From Sulfurovum sp. (GTDB lineage Bacteria > Campylobacterota > Campylobacteria > Campylobacterales > Sulfurovaceae): a stretch of DNA of 43,605 nucleotides. The position numbers and the translations under genes were made by a program. How positions within the stretch are numbered: position 1 is the first letter of the stretch; every line of letters begins with the position of its first letter. The notes beneath the pieces are model-generated. The model saw only the letters and a program-made list of their open reading frames with translations. It made no database searches and was not told the DNA's origin. Shown here in pieces: positions 1 to 8,038 of this stretch. The stretch covers positions 1-43,605 of the forward strand of contig JALWLU010000109.1 of the NCBI GenBank assembly GCA_026996325.1. The letters run 5' to 3'.

Positions 1-1479
1 CCCTGCCTTAGCCATAAAGAGCTGATGCTCTGCAGCGATCTTCGCAACAAGTTCTCTCTCCTCACTACTCCCTGCTCCCTGCTCACTGCTCCACAGCACA
101 ATCCCTTTTTTCAAGTGCCGCTGCGCAGAAAGGTTGATGATCTGCGAAGCGATCGCAAAGAGCTTCTCTTTGACTTTGCCTTTGAGCTTCTTGAAGCTTG
201 CTTTGCCCATACGGTCAAGTACCGGCAGCGTACCGCCCTCCGCCACATAGCGGTCGATCACCTCCAGGTTGCTGACGGGGATGAGCAGCGTATCCTCGTT
301 TTGGTACATAATGGTGACAAACTCCGAAGTCGCTCCCAGCACCTCGCGCTTCTCGATACCTTTGAAGATACCCACACCGTGGTTTTCGTGCACCACGTAA
401 TCACCGGGCTTGAGCTCATCGAGAATGATGCTCGCCTTCTTGACCTTTTTGCGCTTGATCGGTTTGTTTAGTGAGAGTATCAGCCTCTCAGGCCCCAGCA
501 GATTGACAATGCCGTCCTGATAGACAAAGGTAATATTCTCAAAGCTGTGCAGCTGCGAACCGCGGACAATACTCTCGTTTCGCGCAAGCACGGTGATCTG
601 CTTCTCTTTGTGCGCTTCAAGCAGCTTGTTGGGGTCTGCCACTTCAAGGTCGCGGTAGCGCGAAGCTTCGGGAACAGTCGGCAGCAAAAACGCCTTTCTC
701 TCCACCAGCGGGGTGTCAAGCTCATATATCTCCTGCAGCTCCTCGTCAAGGTTACGGCAAAGCAACCCTTTGGCAGCATCGAACGCACTTTGTGCCAGAT
801 CGTCAAGGTGCCACAGTCCCAACGAATCGATATCTTTGACAAATGTGTCGTAACCGCTTCGCTCACAGCAGTTTTTAAGCGCTTCGTACTCCTCGGCACT
901 CAGTGCAAGAAAGGCCGGTGTAACACTGAACCCCTCAAGCTCCTCACCCTCACGCTTCTGTGTCGTCTCGTCGTAGTGGTATATCGACTCCACCTCTTCA
1001 TCGAAGAGGGAAATACGGTAGGGTTTATCACTTTTGACCGGGAAGATATCAATAATATCACCCCTGAATGAGACCTCCCCGCGCTGTGCGGCAATATCGG
1101 TGAAGTGGTACCCCCAGCGGTAGAGCTTCTCTTTCAGCTCGGCGAGCGGCAGGGTCTCGCCAAACTCGATGCTCAGTTCATCATAGAGTTCGGGCTTTGG
1201 AAAGGGCAGCAGCACCGTATGCAGAGGCGCGACCAGAAGCCGCTTCTCCCCCGCACGGTAAAAACTGAACAGTTGCGCGAAAAAGAGCTGCAGCTCCTCG
1301 GCATAGGGGCGCATATCCTCCCCGACACTGACGCGGATATCAGGCAGTACGAAGGTTTCATACCCCAACAGGTTCGCCACATCGGCTACCTGCTTCGCCT
1401 CTTTATCATCGGCGCAGATGAGTAGAGGATTTTGGGCACCTGCTTCGAGGTACTCGTAAATGTTGCTTTGACTGATCAT
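1..1479 (-). CDS. mfd: Transcription-repair coupling factor Mfd, N-terminal 493 residues (partial)
   Basis: Mfd removes RNA polymerase stalled at DNA lesions and recruits UvrA. Only the N-terminal half is in the window; the reading frame is open to base 1, so the helicase and translocase domains lie outside. A UvrB-like region with FRGDIIDIFP sits near residue 138. The CarD-like RNA-polymerase-interacting domain starts with GDYVVHENHGVGIF near residue 356. The ATG at 1479 has a purine-rich leader (GAGGAAAG). It lies 111 bp after folC on the same strand. Odd: bases 61-95 are a heptamer array read in frame as SSEQGAGSSEE, just after the RID domain, apparently a tolerated insertion in a linker. 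Confidence 0.93.
   Translation of the reverse strand, partial: MISQSNIYEYLEAGAQNPLLICADDKEAKQVADVANLLGYETFVLPDIRVSVGEDMRPYAEELQLFFAQLFSFYRAGEKRLLVAPLHTVLLPFPKPELYDELSIEFGETLPLAELKEKLYRWGYHFTDIAAQRGEVSFRGDIIDIFPVKSDKPYRISLFDEEVESIYHYDETTQKREGEELEGFSVTPAFLALSAEEYEALKNCCERSGYDTFVKDIDSLGLWHLDDLAQSAFDAAKGLLCRNLDEELQEIYELDTPLVERKAFLLPTVPEASRYRDLEVADPNKLLEAHKEKQITVLARNESIVRGSQLHSFENITFVYQDGIVNLLGPERLILSLNKPIKRKKVKKASIILDELKPGDYVVHENHGVGIFKGIEKREVLGATSEFVTIMYQNEDTLLIPVSNLEVIDRYVAEGGTLPVLDRMGKASFKKLKGKVKEKLFAIASQIINLSAQRHLKKGIVLWSSEQGAGSSEERELVAKIAAEHQLFMAKAG
61..95. repeat. Heptamer array inside mfd (5 units)
   Basis: Five 7-bp units read CTCACTA, CTCCCTG, CTCCCTG, CTCACTG, CTCCACA. The array is in frame with mfd and adds a Ser/Glu/Gly-rich stretch. 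The unit closely matches arrays in dnaX and upstream of pheA in this window. Confidence 0.85.
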
Positions 1480-1540
1480 ACTCTTCTTTCCTCTTTTTCT
1501 CTATACTTCAACGAGGCTAAAGCCTTCGACTCCCAAAAAG

Positions 1541-1610
1541 ATAAAAGCTTTTCGCCAGAAAAGCATACCGAATCCCTTCACTCTTATCTCTTAACCCTTA
1601 ACTCTCTTCA
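1541..1610. repeat. Composite hairpin plus heptamer unit, folC-mfd junction
   Basis: On the plus strand: ATAAAAGC, a hairpin with arms GCTTTTC and GAAAAGC (7-bp stem, loop GCCA, 1547-1564), GCATACCGA, then five heptamers (CTTCACT, CTTATCT, CTTAACC, CTTAACT, CTCTTCA; 1576-1610). The array contains the stop codon of folC and encodes its last residues RVKG. Read on the minus strand, the hairpin is followed by TTTTATC, so it could act as a weak intrinsic terminator after folC. A short palindromic motif GAGGCTAAAGCCTTCGACTC lies just before it, starting at 1513. Confidence 0.8.
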
Positions 1611-2814
1611 GAAACGCCTCAACCGTATAGAACGATCCAAAGACCAGATAGTGCTCTTGGGAATCAATATCCCCCTTAAACATACTATACGCAAGCCCTA
1701 CATTTTCCAATGCTGCCTCGATCGCTTCGATCGTTGTCGCACGCTGCGATGCGATGGGAATGATCTCCACCTGTTTCACTTTGGATTTGAGTATTCGCAG
1801 CACCGCTTCGTAATCCTTGTCATCAAGCGAATTGTAGATCAGCACCGTTTCAGGCTCCATCGACTTGACAATCGCCTCGGCCGCAAGAGGATTGTGCCCC
1901 ACATCGATGCGGACATTCTTGCGAAATGGATAGAAGCGCCCAAAGAGCTCCAGCGTTTGCAGGTCATCGATATTGTATGGGATCTCCAAAATATCCAAAG
2001 CTTTCAGCGCCACCATCGCATTCTCCACAAGATAACCGGGCCACCCTTTTTCTTTGGCTATCTCCTCCAATCCGTAGGGGTACCCCTTGTGAGTACCCTC
2101 CACATTGAAACCTCTATTGTCTCTGTGGGCAACCACAAGGGTTGCCCCTACATCTTTGGCAATCCGCTCGGCAATCTCCACCACCTCACCATACGGCTGC
2201 GGTGCCAGCAGTGCCTTTGGGCCCATACTGCGAAGCTTCGTTGCCGCGATCTCCTCTATGCTCTCCCCCAGAAATGCCTGATGATCGATACCGATAGGGG
2301 TAAAGACGCTCAGTACTTTATCACAGACATTCGTCGCATCGAACTCTCCGCCAAGCCCCGCTTCAAGCACCACAAGGTCGCACTTCTCAAACACTACCAA
2401 CGCCAAAAGTGTCGTATATTCAAAATAGGAGAGTGCATCAGCCATCGCTTCACCCAGAAGAGGAAAGAGCTTTTGGTGCGCCGCCTCCAGCACTACATCG
2501 GAAGCATCCTCCCCATCCAGCCAGATACGCTCATTGAACTTCAAAATATGTGGAGAGGAGTAATGTCCTACACTATAACTCCTACCTCCTACCTCCTCAC
2601 TCCTACTTCCTTGCCGCCAGGCAAGGTACGCCATTATTCTTCCTGTAGAGCCTTTGCCGTTGGTACCGACAATATGCACGGTTTTTGGATGATCGATATG
2701 CGGCTTGAGCAGGGCATACGCTTTGTGTACCCGCTCATGGTCTATCTCTTTGTAGTAGAGCGGCTTTTGCTCCAGAAAGGATGCTATCGGCTCGATCCCT
2801 GCTTCACTTCTCAT
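1591..2814 (-). CDS. folC: Folylpolyglutamate synthase / dihydrofolate synthase FolC
   Basis: A cytosolic Mur-ligase-type ATPase that adds glutamate to dihydropteroate and folates. The P-loop GTNGKGSTGR is near residue 46, followed by the family's SSPHI and FNER motifs, then GLGGEFDATN and GIDHQAFLG. 407 residues, normal for the family. The ATG at 2814 overlaps the end of lptE by 11 bp, so the two are probably translationally coupled. Odd: between the first helix and the VGHYSSPHI strand there are about 13 extra residues (SRSEEVGGRSYSV) encoded by a heptamer array plus hairpin, and the C-terminus RVKG with its stop comes from another heptamer array. Confidence 0.93.
   Translation of the reverse strand: MRSEAGIEPIASFLEQKPLYYKEIDHERVHKAYALLKPHIDHPKTVHIVGTNGKGSTGRIMAYLAWRQGSRSEEVGGRSYSVGHYSSPHILKFNERIWLDGEDASDVVLEAAHQKLFPLLGEAMADALSYFEYTTLLALVVFEKCDLVVLEAGLGGEFDATNVCDKVLSVFTPIGIDHQAFLGESIEEIAATKLRSMGPKALLAPQPYGEVVEIAERIAKDVGATLVVAHRDNRGFNVEGTHKGYPYGLEEIAKEKGWPGYLVENAMVALKALDILEIPYNIDDLQTLELFGRFYPFRKNVRIDVGHNPLAAEAIVKSMEPETVLIYNSLDDKDYEAVLRILKSKVKQVEIIPIASQRATTIEAIEAALENVGLAYSMFKGDIDSQEHYLVFGSFYTVEAFLKRVKG
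2580..2626. repeat. Heptamer array plus hairpin inside folC
   Basis: Units TCCTACC, TCCTACC, TCCTCAC, TCCTACT, TCCTTGC (2580-2614), with degenerate units upstream to about 2566, abut a perfect hairpin with arms CCTTGCC and GGCAAGG (7-bp stem, loop GCCA, 2609-2626). The order heptamers then hairpin matches the intergenic composite units. The whole stretch is read in frame within folC. Confidence 0.8.
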
Positions 2815-3370
2815 CAGAGACAAGCATCCCTTTTGCGCTCGCATACGCCATGAACTCGTCAAGTGCCTTCTCGAGCCCTTTTTTGATCGCTTCGATACGC
2901 AGAGCCGAAGAGGTCAGTGAACTCTGGTCAATATCGGCTTCATAGACCGTCGATATGGTTTTGGCAAGCTGCCCTTTAGGAGTGATCATACGAAAACGCG
3001 CACGCACATTGGTCCTGTAGCGCGTTACATATCCACCGGTATAGCTAAGCGGCGTAAAACTGCTACCCGCATAGGTGATGTAGATCTGCGTATCGGCTGC
3101 CTCTTTGGTAGTGACATGCCCTTTGAAGCGGGTATAGACGATGCGGTTCATCTCATCTTTCACGTAAGGCGCATTCTCCGGCTCTGCACGGTCGACGTTC
3201 ACTTCGACATAGACCGAGTCGCCAAAGAGCTGTTTGACAGCGTGGGCGGAGGGTTTGTAGCCGCAGGCTGTTACTATCAGCATAGCTGATAGTAAAGTGA
3301 AGAGTAAAGAGTGAAGAGTGAAGAGTTTCGGTTTGTTTTGCTTTGCAAAACTTTTATTTACTGTTTTCAT
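2804..3370 (-). CDS. lptE: LPS-assembly lipoprotein LptE-like
   Basis: 188 residues with an N-terminal signal ending in a lipobox (IVTAC, then GYKPSAHAV), placing it at the outer membrane as the lipoprotein partner of LptD in LPS export. The call rests on the position between leuS and folC, the length, and the beta-rich sequence after the Cys. The ATG at 3370 has GAGGA upstream. Odd: residues 5 to about 33, nearly the whole signal peptide, are encoded by a composite repeat unit (hairpin, heptamers, hairpin), so the export signal appears to be built from repeat DNA. Confidence 0.75.
   Translation of the reverse strand: MKTVNKSFAKQNKPKLFTLHSLLFTLLSAMLIVTACGYKPSAHAVKQLFGDSVYVEVNVDRAEPENAPYVKDEMNRIVYTRFKGHVTTKEAADTQIYITYAGSSFTPLSYTGGYVTRYRTNVRARFRMITPKGQLAKTISTVYEADIDQSSLTSSALRIEAIKKGLEKALDEFMAYASAKGMLVSDEK
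3271..3360 (-). repeat. Composite unit within lptE (right half of a foldback element)
   Basis: Read on the minus strand: AATAAAAG, a hairpin with arms GTTTTGC and GCAAAAC (7-bp stem, 3-nt loop, 3335-3351), ACCGAAA, five heptamers of the CTCTTCA type (3291-3325), then a second hairpin with arms TTACTATCAG and CTGATAGTAA (10-bp stem, loop CATAG on plus, 3271-3295). It encodes most of the LptE signal peptide and faces the unit at 3389-3473 in inverted orientation. Confidence 0.85.
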
Positions 3371-3388
3371 ACTATTTTTCCTCTATTC

Positions 3389-3473
3389 AATAAAAGCAAA
3401 ACCTTGTTTTGCATACATTCACTCCTCATTCCTACCTCCTCACTCTTCACTAACTTGGCTTGACAGCCAAGTT
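3389..3473 (+). repeat. Composite unit at leuS 3' end (left half of a foldback element)
   Basis: On the plus strand: AATAAAAGC, a hairpin with arms GCAAAAC and GTTTTGC (3396-3412), GCATAC, five heptamers (ATTCACT, CCTCATT, CCTACCT, CCTCACT, CTTCACT; 3417-3451), then a hairpin with arms AACTTGGCT and AGCCAAGTT (9-bp stem, loop TGAC, 3452-3473). The last hairpin encodes the leuS C-terminus, and the leuS stop lies at its border with the array. On the minus strand the first hairpin is followed by TTTTATT, a possible terminator after leuS. Confidence 0.85.
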
Positions 3474-5891
3474 GACCAGCTTGTTGGGCACCACGATCTC
3501 TTTGACGATCTGCATTCCCTGCAGCCACTTCTGGCCTGCCTCTTTTGCCAATGCCAGAATCTCCTCCTCGCTTGCAGAGGGGTCGACCTCAATCTGGGTA
3601 CGTTTCTTCCCGCCTATCATGACGACATAGAGGATGCTCTCCTGTACGAAGACCTCCTCTTTGACTTCTATCTTTCCGCCAAAGTTCTCTCTTGCAAAGA
3701 GTGTTTCGCTAAGCTCGGTTGCCACATGGGGGATGATGGGCTCAAGGAGGTTTAGCATAATGTACATCCCCTCTGTCCAGACATCGCCGTCATCCTGCTT
3801 ATCTAAGGCGTTTAGCGCCTCCATACAGGCGGCAATGAGGGTATTGAAGGCAAAACTCTTCTCGTATACCTCTGTAGACTTCTGCAGCGCTTCATAGACC
3901 TTTACACGGGCAAGTTTACTCTCTTTACCAAGCGCACTGTGGTCGATATCGGGAAGCGTACTTCCGGCCACCTTCGACTTTCTGTCGTAAAGCTTCTTGA
4001 TGAATCTGAACGCACCGTCTACGGCCGAGTCGTTCCACTCCAGCTCCTTTTGCGGCGGTGCGGCAAAGAGGATGAACAGACGCGCCGTATCGGCACCATA
4101 CTTGGCCACCAGCGCGTCCGGATCGACAGTGTTGCCCTTTGACTTGCTCATCTTCGCACCGTCTTTGAGCACCATCCCCTGTGTCAGCAGGCGCTCGAAA
4201 GGCTCGTCGACATCATGGTAGCCAAGATCACGCAGCACTTTGGTGAAGAAGCGCGCATAGAGCAGGTGCAAAATGGCATGTTCGATGCCACCGATGTACT
4301 GGTCCACTCCCAGCCAGTAGTCTGCATCGGCTTTGTCGATGCCCACCTCTTCCCACTTTTTGGGATTGGTTGCATAACGGAACTGATACCAGCTTGACTG
4401 CACGAAGGTATCGAGCGTATCGGTCTCGCGAAGCGCTTCGCCGCCACACTTGGGACACTTGCACTGTTTCCATGTCGGATGGTTCTCCAGCGGGTTGCCT
4501 TCACCGGTGATCTCCACATCATCAGGGAGTGCCACAGGCAGGTTCTCAAACTTCTCAGGCACCAACCCGCAATCTTCACAATGCACAAACGGTATCGGCG
4601 CACCCCAGTAGCGCTGACGGCTAACCCCCCAGTTGCGCAGTTTGTAGTTGGTCGTGCCTTTCCCTTTGCCCTCTTCTTCCATATAGTTGATGATGGCAGT
4701 TTTTGCCTCATCGTTCTCTACACAGCTGAAACGGCCGCTGTCAATGAGGGTACCGTTTCCGGTATAGGGCAGCGCTTCGCCACCCTCGATAACACGCTTG
4801 ATCGGCAGGTTGTATGTGGTAGCGAACTCAAAGTCACGCTCATCATGTGCCGGTACCGCCATAACTGCTCCACCGCCGTAGCTTGCCAGTACAAAGTTGG
4901 CAGTCCAGACAGGGATCTGTTCGCCTGTAAGCGGATGGATGACACTGATACCCAGAGGATACCCTTCTTTATCCTGCTTGGCACGCTCCACTTCACTCAT
5001 ATTGGCAATGGCTTTAATCTTCTGAGCCACCTCATCTTCAAGCAGGTTGTGTTCAACAAGGTACTTGGTGATAGGGTGTTCAGGGGCAAGTGCCGAGTAG
5101 GTAACACCGTAGATCGTATCAGGACGCGTGGTAAAGACTTCATAGCGGTCAAACTTGCCGCCAAACTTCGCTTTACTCTCTTCGGTCAGTTCAAAGTCAA
5201 ACGCCAACCCCTGCGACTTCCCTATCCAGTTACGCTGCATCGTAATGACCTGAGAAGGCCATTTGCCCTCAAGCTGTGCCAAGTCTTCCAGCAGTTCATC
5301 GGCATAACGGATGATGTCAAGGTAGTAGCCGGGCATCTCCTTGAGCTCCACAGGGTTGTCACAGCGCCAGCAGCACCCCTCTTCTACCTGCTCGTTGGCA
5401 AGCACTGTATGGCAGCTCTCACACCAGTTGACTGTCGTACTCTCGCGGTAGAGCAGTCCCTTTTCAAACATCTCAATGATAAACTTCTGCTCATGCTTGG
5501 TATAGAGCGGATCACAGGTAGCAAATTCCCGTGTTTTAGAGAACGAAAGCCCCAGTGTATTCAGTTCTTTTCGCATATAGTCGATGTTGCTGTAGGTCCA
5601 ATCTTTGGGATGTCTTCCATGCTTGATCGCCGCATTCTCAGCAGGCATTCCGAAGGCATCCCAGCCAATGGGATGCAGTACATTGAACTGCTGCTTTCTG
5701 TAGTAGCGTGCCAATGCGTCACCTATGGCGTAGTTGCGCACATGCCCCATATGCAGACGGCCGCTTGGGAACGGGAACATACTCAAAATATACTTTTTGG
5801 GATGCGTGTGGGAGTCGCTGGGCTCGAACGCCTGCTCCTCCTCCCACTGTTTTTGCCATTTCGCTTCGATTTCGCTTGGGGTATAGCTCAT
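3450..5891 (-). CDS. leuS: Leucyl-tRNA synthetase
   Basis: Class I aminoacyl-tRNA synthetase that charges tRNA-Leu in the cytosol; 813 residues, normal length. The HIGH signature is HMGH at residues 47-50 within [17 protein letters not shown], and KMSKS is near residue 580 ([10 protein letters not shown]). A Cys cluster (CESC..CCWRC) lies near residues 157-175, and the editing domain follows ([12 protein letters not shown]). It starts [12 protein letters not shown] at 5891 and is first in the minus-strand run leuS-lptE-folC-mfd. Odd: the last residues NLAVKPS and the stop are made by a 9-bp hairpin that borders a heptamer array. Confidence 0.97.
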   Translation of the reverse strand: MSYTPSEIEAKWQKQWEEEQAFEPSDSHTHPKKYILSMFPFPSGRLHMGHVRNYAIGDALARYYRKQQFNVLHPIGWDAFGMPAENAAIKHGRHPKDWTYSNIDYMRKELNTLGLSFSKTREFATCDPLYTKHEQKFIIEMFEKGLLYRESTTVNWCESCHTVLANEQVEEGCCWRCDNPVELKEMPGYYLDIIRYADELLEDLAQLEGKWPSQVITMQRNWIGKSQGLAFDFELTEESKAKFGGKFDRYEVFTTRPDTIYGVTYSALAPEHPITKYLVEHNLLEDEVAQKIKAIANMSEVERAKQDKEGYPLGISVIHPLTGEQIPVWTANFVLASYGGGAVMAVPAHDERDFEFATTYNLPIKRVIEGGEALPYTGNGTLIDSGRFSCVENDEAKTAIINYMEEEGKGKGTTNYKLRNWGVSRQRYWGAPIPFVHCEDCGLVPEKFENLPVALPDDVEITGEGNPLENHPTWKQCKCPKCGGEALRETDTLDTFVQSSWYQFRYATNPKKWEEVGIDKADADYWLGVDQYIGGIEHAILHLLYARFFTKVLRDLGYHDVDEPFERLLTQGMVLKDGAKMSKSKGNTVDPDALVAKYGADTARLFILFAAPPQKELEWNDSAVDGAFRFIKKLYDRKSKVAGSTLPDIDHSALGKESKLARVKVYEALQKSTEVYEKSFAFNTLIAACMEALNALDKQDDGDVWTEGMYIMLNLLEPIIPHVATELSETLFARENFGGKIEVKEEVFVQESILYVVMIGGKKRTQIEVDPSASEEEILALAKEAGQKWLQGMQIVKEIVVPNKLVNLAVKPS

Positions 5892-5929
5892 ATTGGTCTC
5901 TCTTGAAAGGGGTTTGATTTAAGTGGGAG

Positions 5930-5935
5930 ATTATA
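5930..5935 (-). promoter_or_regulatory. Candidate -10 box for leuS
   Basis: TATAAT on the minus strand, preceded by TGCGC, about 40 bp before the leuS start. No clear -35 box is visible, as is common in this phylum. Inference only. Confidence 0.45.
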
Positions 5936-5961
5936 GCGCATATGGGGTTATACGCTTCTGT

Positions 5962-5977
5962 AGCGGCAGAGGCCGCA
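5962..5977. repeat. GC-rich hairpin in the leuS-dnaX divergent spacer
   Basis: Arms GCGGC and GCCGC around AGAG, flanked on the minus strand by AAGGTGCGGCC. It may be a degenerate relative of the GGTGCGT/ACGCACC hairpins at 13794 and 17005. The rest of the 206-bp spacer shows nothing else clear. Confidence 0.4.
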
Positions 5978-6097
5978 CCTTGGCTACCGGAACGTGTTAC
6001 ACTGACGCACCGTTTTGTACATAAATTTTTCTTATTCGATTATACCAACCGAAAGTAAAATTTGATTACAATGACACCATCAAAAAAAGGAGAGAAT

Positions 6098-8035
6098 GTG
6101 TCGTTAGCACTTGCCAGAAAGTACCGTCCTGCCACCTTCAGCGACCTGATCGGGCAGGAGTCCGTCTCCCAGACGCTCTCACTGGCACTCGACAACGGAC
6201 GCCTCTCCCACGCCTACCTTTTCTCCGGTCTCAGAGGCAGCGGAAAGACCTCCACCGCACGTATTTTCGCCAAAGCACTTCTGTGTGAAAAAGGGACAAG
6301 CTCCCACCCCTGCGGCGAGTGTACCCACTGCGTGATGGCGGCGGAGAACCGTCACATGGATATCATCGAAATGGATGCGGCAAGCAACCGCGGGATCGAT
6401 GACATCAAAGACCTTATCGAACACACCAAATACAAGCCAAGTTCGGCACGCTTCAAGATCTTCATCATCGATGAAGTCCATATGCTGACAAATCAGGCCT
6501 TCAACGCCCTGCTCAAGACCCTTGAAGAACCGCCCGATTTCGTAAAGTTCATTCTGGCAACGACCGATCCGCTCAAACTGCCGGCAACCATCCTCTCCAG
6601 AACACAACACTTCCGCTTCAAGAAGATCCCGCAGCAGCTGGTACAGAAACACCTCGAGCACATACTGAACCTCGAGGGGATCGGTTTTGACAAAGAGGCT
6701 GTAGAGATCATAGCCAGAACCGGTGCAGGCAGCCTCCGAGACTCGCTGACCCTGCTTGACCAGGCCATCGTCTACTCGCAGGGACATGTCGATGTGGGTA
6801 CCGTTACCGGAATGCTCGGTATCATTGAACCAAGCCTTCTGGAGAACCTGCTTGAGAATATTCTGCAGAAAAACACCGGTGCCGTACTGGAATTCCTCAA
6901 ACTTGCTTCCGACTATGAGGCGGAGATGATCCTCGATGAGCTTACCCTCTACCTCAAGAGCCTGCTGCTTGAAAACGGCGGGAAGCTGACACCGATGATC
7001 ATCGAACGCTTCTTCCGTATCATCGCCGAATCAAAAAACCTTCTTTCACTTGGAAGCGACGGCGAATTCGTACTCTCTCTGGCACTCTTCAAAATGATGG
7101 AAGCGCTGCAGATCAAAGATATCGATACGATGATCAGGGGGCTCGAGCAGGAGCTCAAAGGGGTAGAGGTAAGCGAGATCGTCGTCACCACACCCGCCCC
7201 GGACCTCTCCTCACCCAAAGAGGTAATCACGATCACCGAAGAGGAGATCGTTGCGACCATTCCGGAAATAGCAAAACGGGAAGAGAATAGTGAGCAGGGA
7301 GCAGGGAGCAGTGAAGCAAGTATAGAAAAGAGCGTTGCACCTGTTATTCCTGAGGAGAATGTGGAACCTGAGCCCGTTGTGGAAACTGCTCCGGCAGAGC
7401 CCGAAGCGGCGAAGCCTGTGGAGAGTGAAGTACCACCGATTCAAAAAGAAGAGGAGACGACAGAAGAAGCTGCACCTCCGACACAGGAGACCGTTTATGA
7501 AAAACGCTTCAAAACGCTCCTTTCAAAAATCTACGACCGCGACTACGATCTTGGCAGCTGCTTCGAGCGCAACATCACCTTTGTAAGCTTTGCCGACAAC
7601 ACCCTTACCTGGGAGTCGACTGCCCAAGAGGATGACCGCAAGATGCTCATCAAACACTGGGGTGTCATCAACATGTTCGTCAAAGAGCTCTTTGGCTTTG
7701 AGACGAAGATAGACAATATCGCCAAAAAAAAAACACTCAATAACGAGCAGCTAGTAACGAGTAGTGAGCAACCGACGGAGGAGAGGGAGCAGGGAGTAGG
7801 GAGTATCGAGAAGCCGAAAGGGGGCGTGGAGTATTCCGATGCTGCTCACAACGATGCCGACAGCGGTTCGATGATAGAAGAGCTGGAGATGAAGAGCTCC
7901 TGTATCGCGCCGGATGCAGGCGATACCGAAGCGGCAAAGGAGAAAGACCCTTCTACCCTGCTCGAGGAGCCTATGGTCAAGACCGCACTGGAACTGCTCA
8001 ACCCCAAAAAGGTGCGTATCAAACGTAATGTATAG
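6098..8035 (+). CDS. dnaX: DNA polymerase III subunit gamma/tau DnaX
   Basis: Clamp-loader ATPase of the replisome, 645 residues. The GTG at 6098 is chosen because AGGAG lies 5 nt upstream and the protein then starts MSLALARKYRPATF. P-loop GLRGSGKT is at about 44-51, zinc-binding Cys at 63, 72, 75 and 78, IIDEVHML near 122, and the sensor/SRC region is TTDPLKLPATILSRTQ. Residues from about 390 form an acidic Pro/Glu linker. A conserved C-terminal domain follows (SCFERNITFVSF, then ELFGFET). Odd: two in-frame heptamer arrays (7286-7320, 7741-7810) and a run of ten A at 7724-7733 that could cause slippage. It converges on ymdB with only 3 bp between the stops. Confidence 0.96.
   Translation: MSLALARKYRPATFSDLIGQESVSQTLSLALDNGRLSHAYLFSGLRGSGKTSTARIFAKALLCEKGTSSHPCGECTHCVMAAENRHMDIIEMDAASNRGIDDIKDLIEHTKYKPSSARFKIFIIDEVHMLTNQAFNALLKTLEEPPDFVKFILATTDPLKLPATILSRTQHFRFKKIPQQLVQKHLEHILNLEGIGFDKEAVEIIARTGAGSLRDSLTLLDQAIVYSQGHVDVGTVTGMLGIIEPSLLENLLENILQKNTGAVLEFLKLASDYEAEMILDELTLYLKSLLLENGGKLTPMIIERFFRIIAESKNLLSLGSDGEFVLSLALFKMMEALQIKDIDTMIRGLEQELKGVEVSEIVVTTPAPDLSSPKEVITITEEEIVATIPEIAKREENSEQGAGSSEASIEKSVAPVIPEENVEPEPVVETAPAEPEAAKPVESEVPPIQKEEETTEEAAPPTQETVYEKRFKTLLSKIYDRDYDLGSCFERNITFVSFADNTLTWESTAQEDDRKMLIKHWGVINMFVKELFGFETKIDNIAKKKTLNNEQLVTSSEQPTEEREQGVGSIEKPKGGVEYSDAAHNDADSGSMIEELEMKSSCIAPDAGDTEAAKEKDPSTLLEEPMVKTALELLNPKKVRIKRNV
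7286..7320. repeat. Heptamer array 1 inside dnaX
   Basis: Units AATAGTG, AGCAGGG, AGCAGGG, AGCAGTG, AAGCAAG, read in frame as NSEQGAGSSEAS within the acidic linker. It gives nearly the same peptide (SEQGAGSSE) as the array in mfd. Confidence 0.85.
7724..7733 (+). other. Ten-adenine run in dnaX, candidate slippage site
   Basis: The frame reads GCC AAA AAA AAA ACA at about codon 542. Gain of one A leads to AAC ACT CAA TAA. Loss of one A reaches TAG after ten further codons. Either slip would therefore give a DnaX about 100 residues shorter. Thermus dnaX is known to make gamma by transcriptional slippage on a poly-A run; use here is inference. Confidence 0.5.
7741..7810. repeat. Heptamer array 2 inside dnaX (10 drifting units)
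   Basis: Units run TAACGAG, CAGCTAG, TAACGAG, TAGTGAG, CAACCGA, CGGAGGA, GAGGGAG, CAGGGAG, TAGGGAG, TATCGAG. It starts 7 nt after the poly-A run and encodes a Glu/Gln/Ser-rich segment near the C-terminus. Both slippage frames terminate at TAA or TAG within its first two units. Confidence 0.8.
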
Positions 8036-8038
8036 CGT

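Noticed and set aside
4479-5906. 475-residue ORF antisense to leuS
   Set aside because: A shadow of the leuS codon pattern; leuS is full length with all motifs. The same applies to long antisense ORFs over folC (1432-2853), dxs (14064-15383) and pheA/hisC (16945-18141).
8036-8038. Terminator between dnaX and the ymdB-like gene
   Set aside because: Only 3 bp separate the stop codons and no hairpin with T tract is present, so the convergent transcripts probably overlap.
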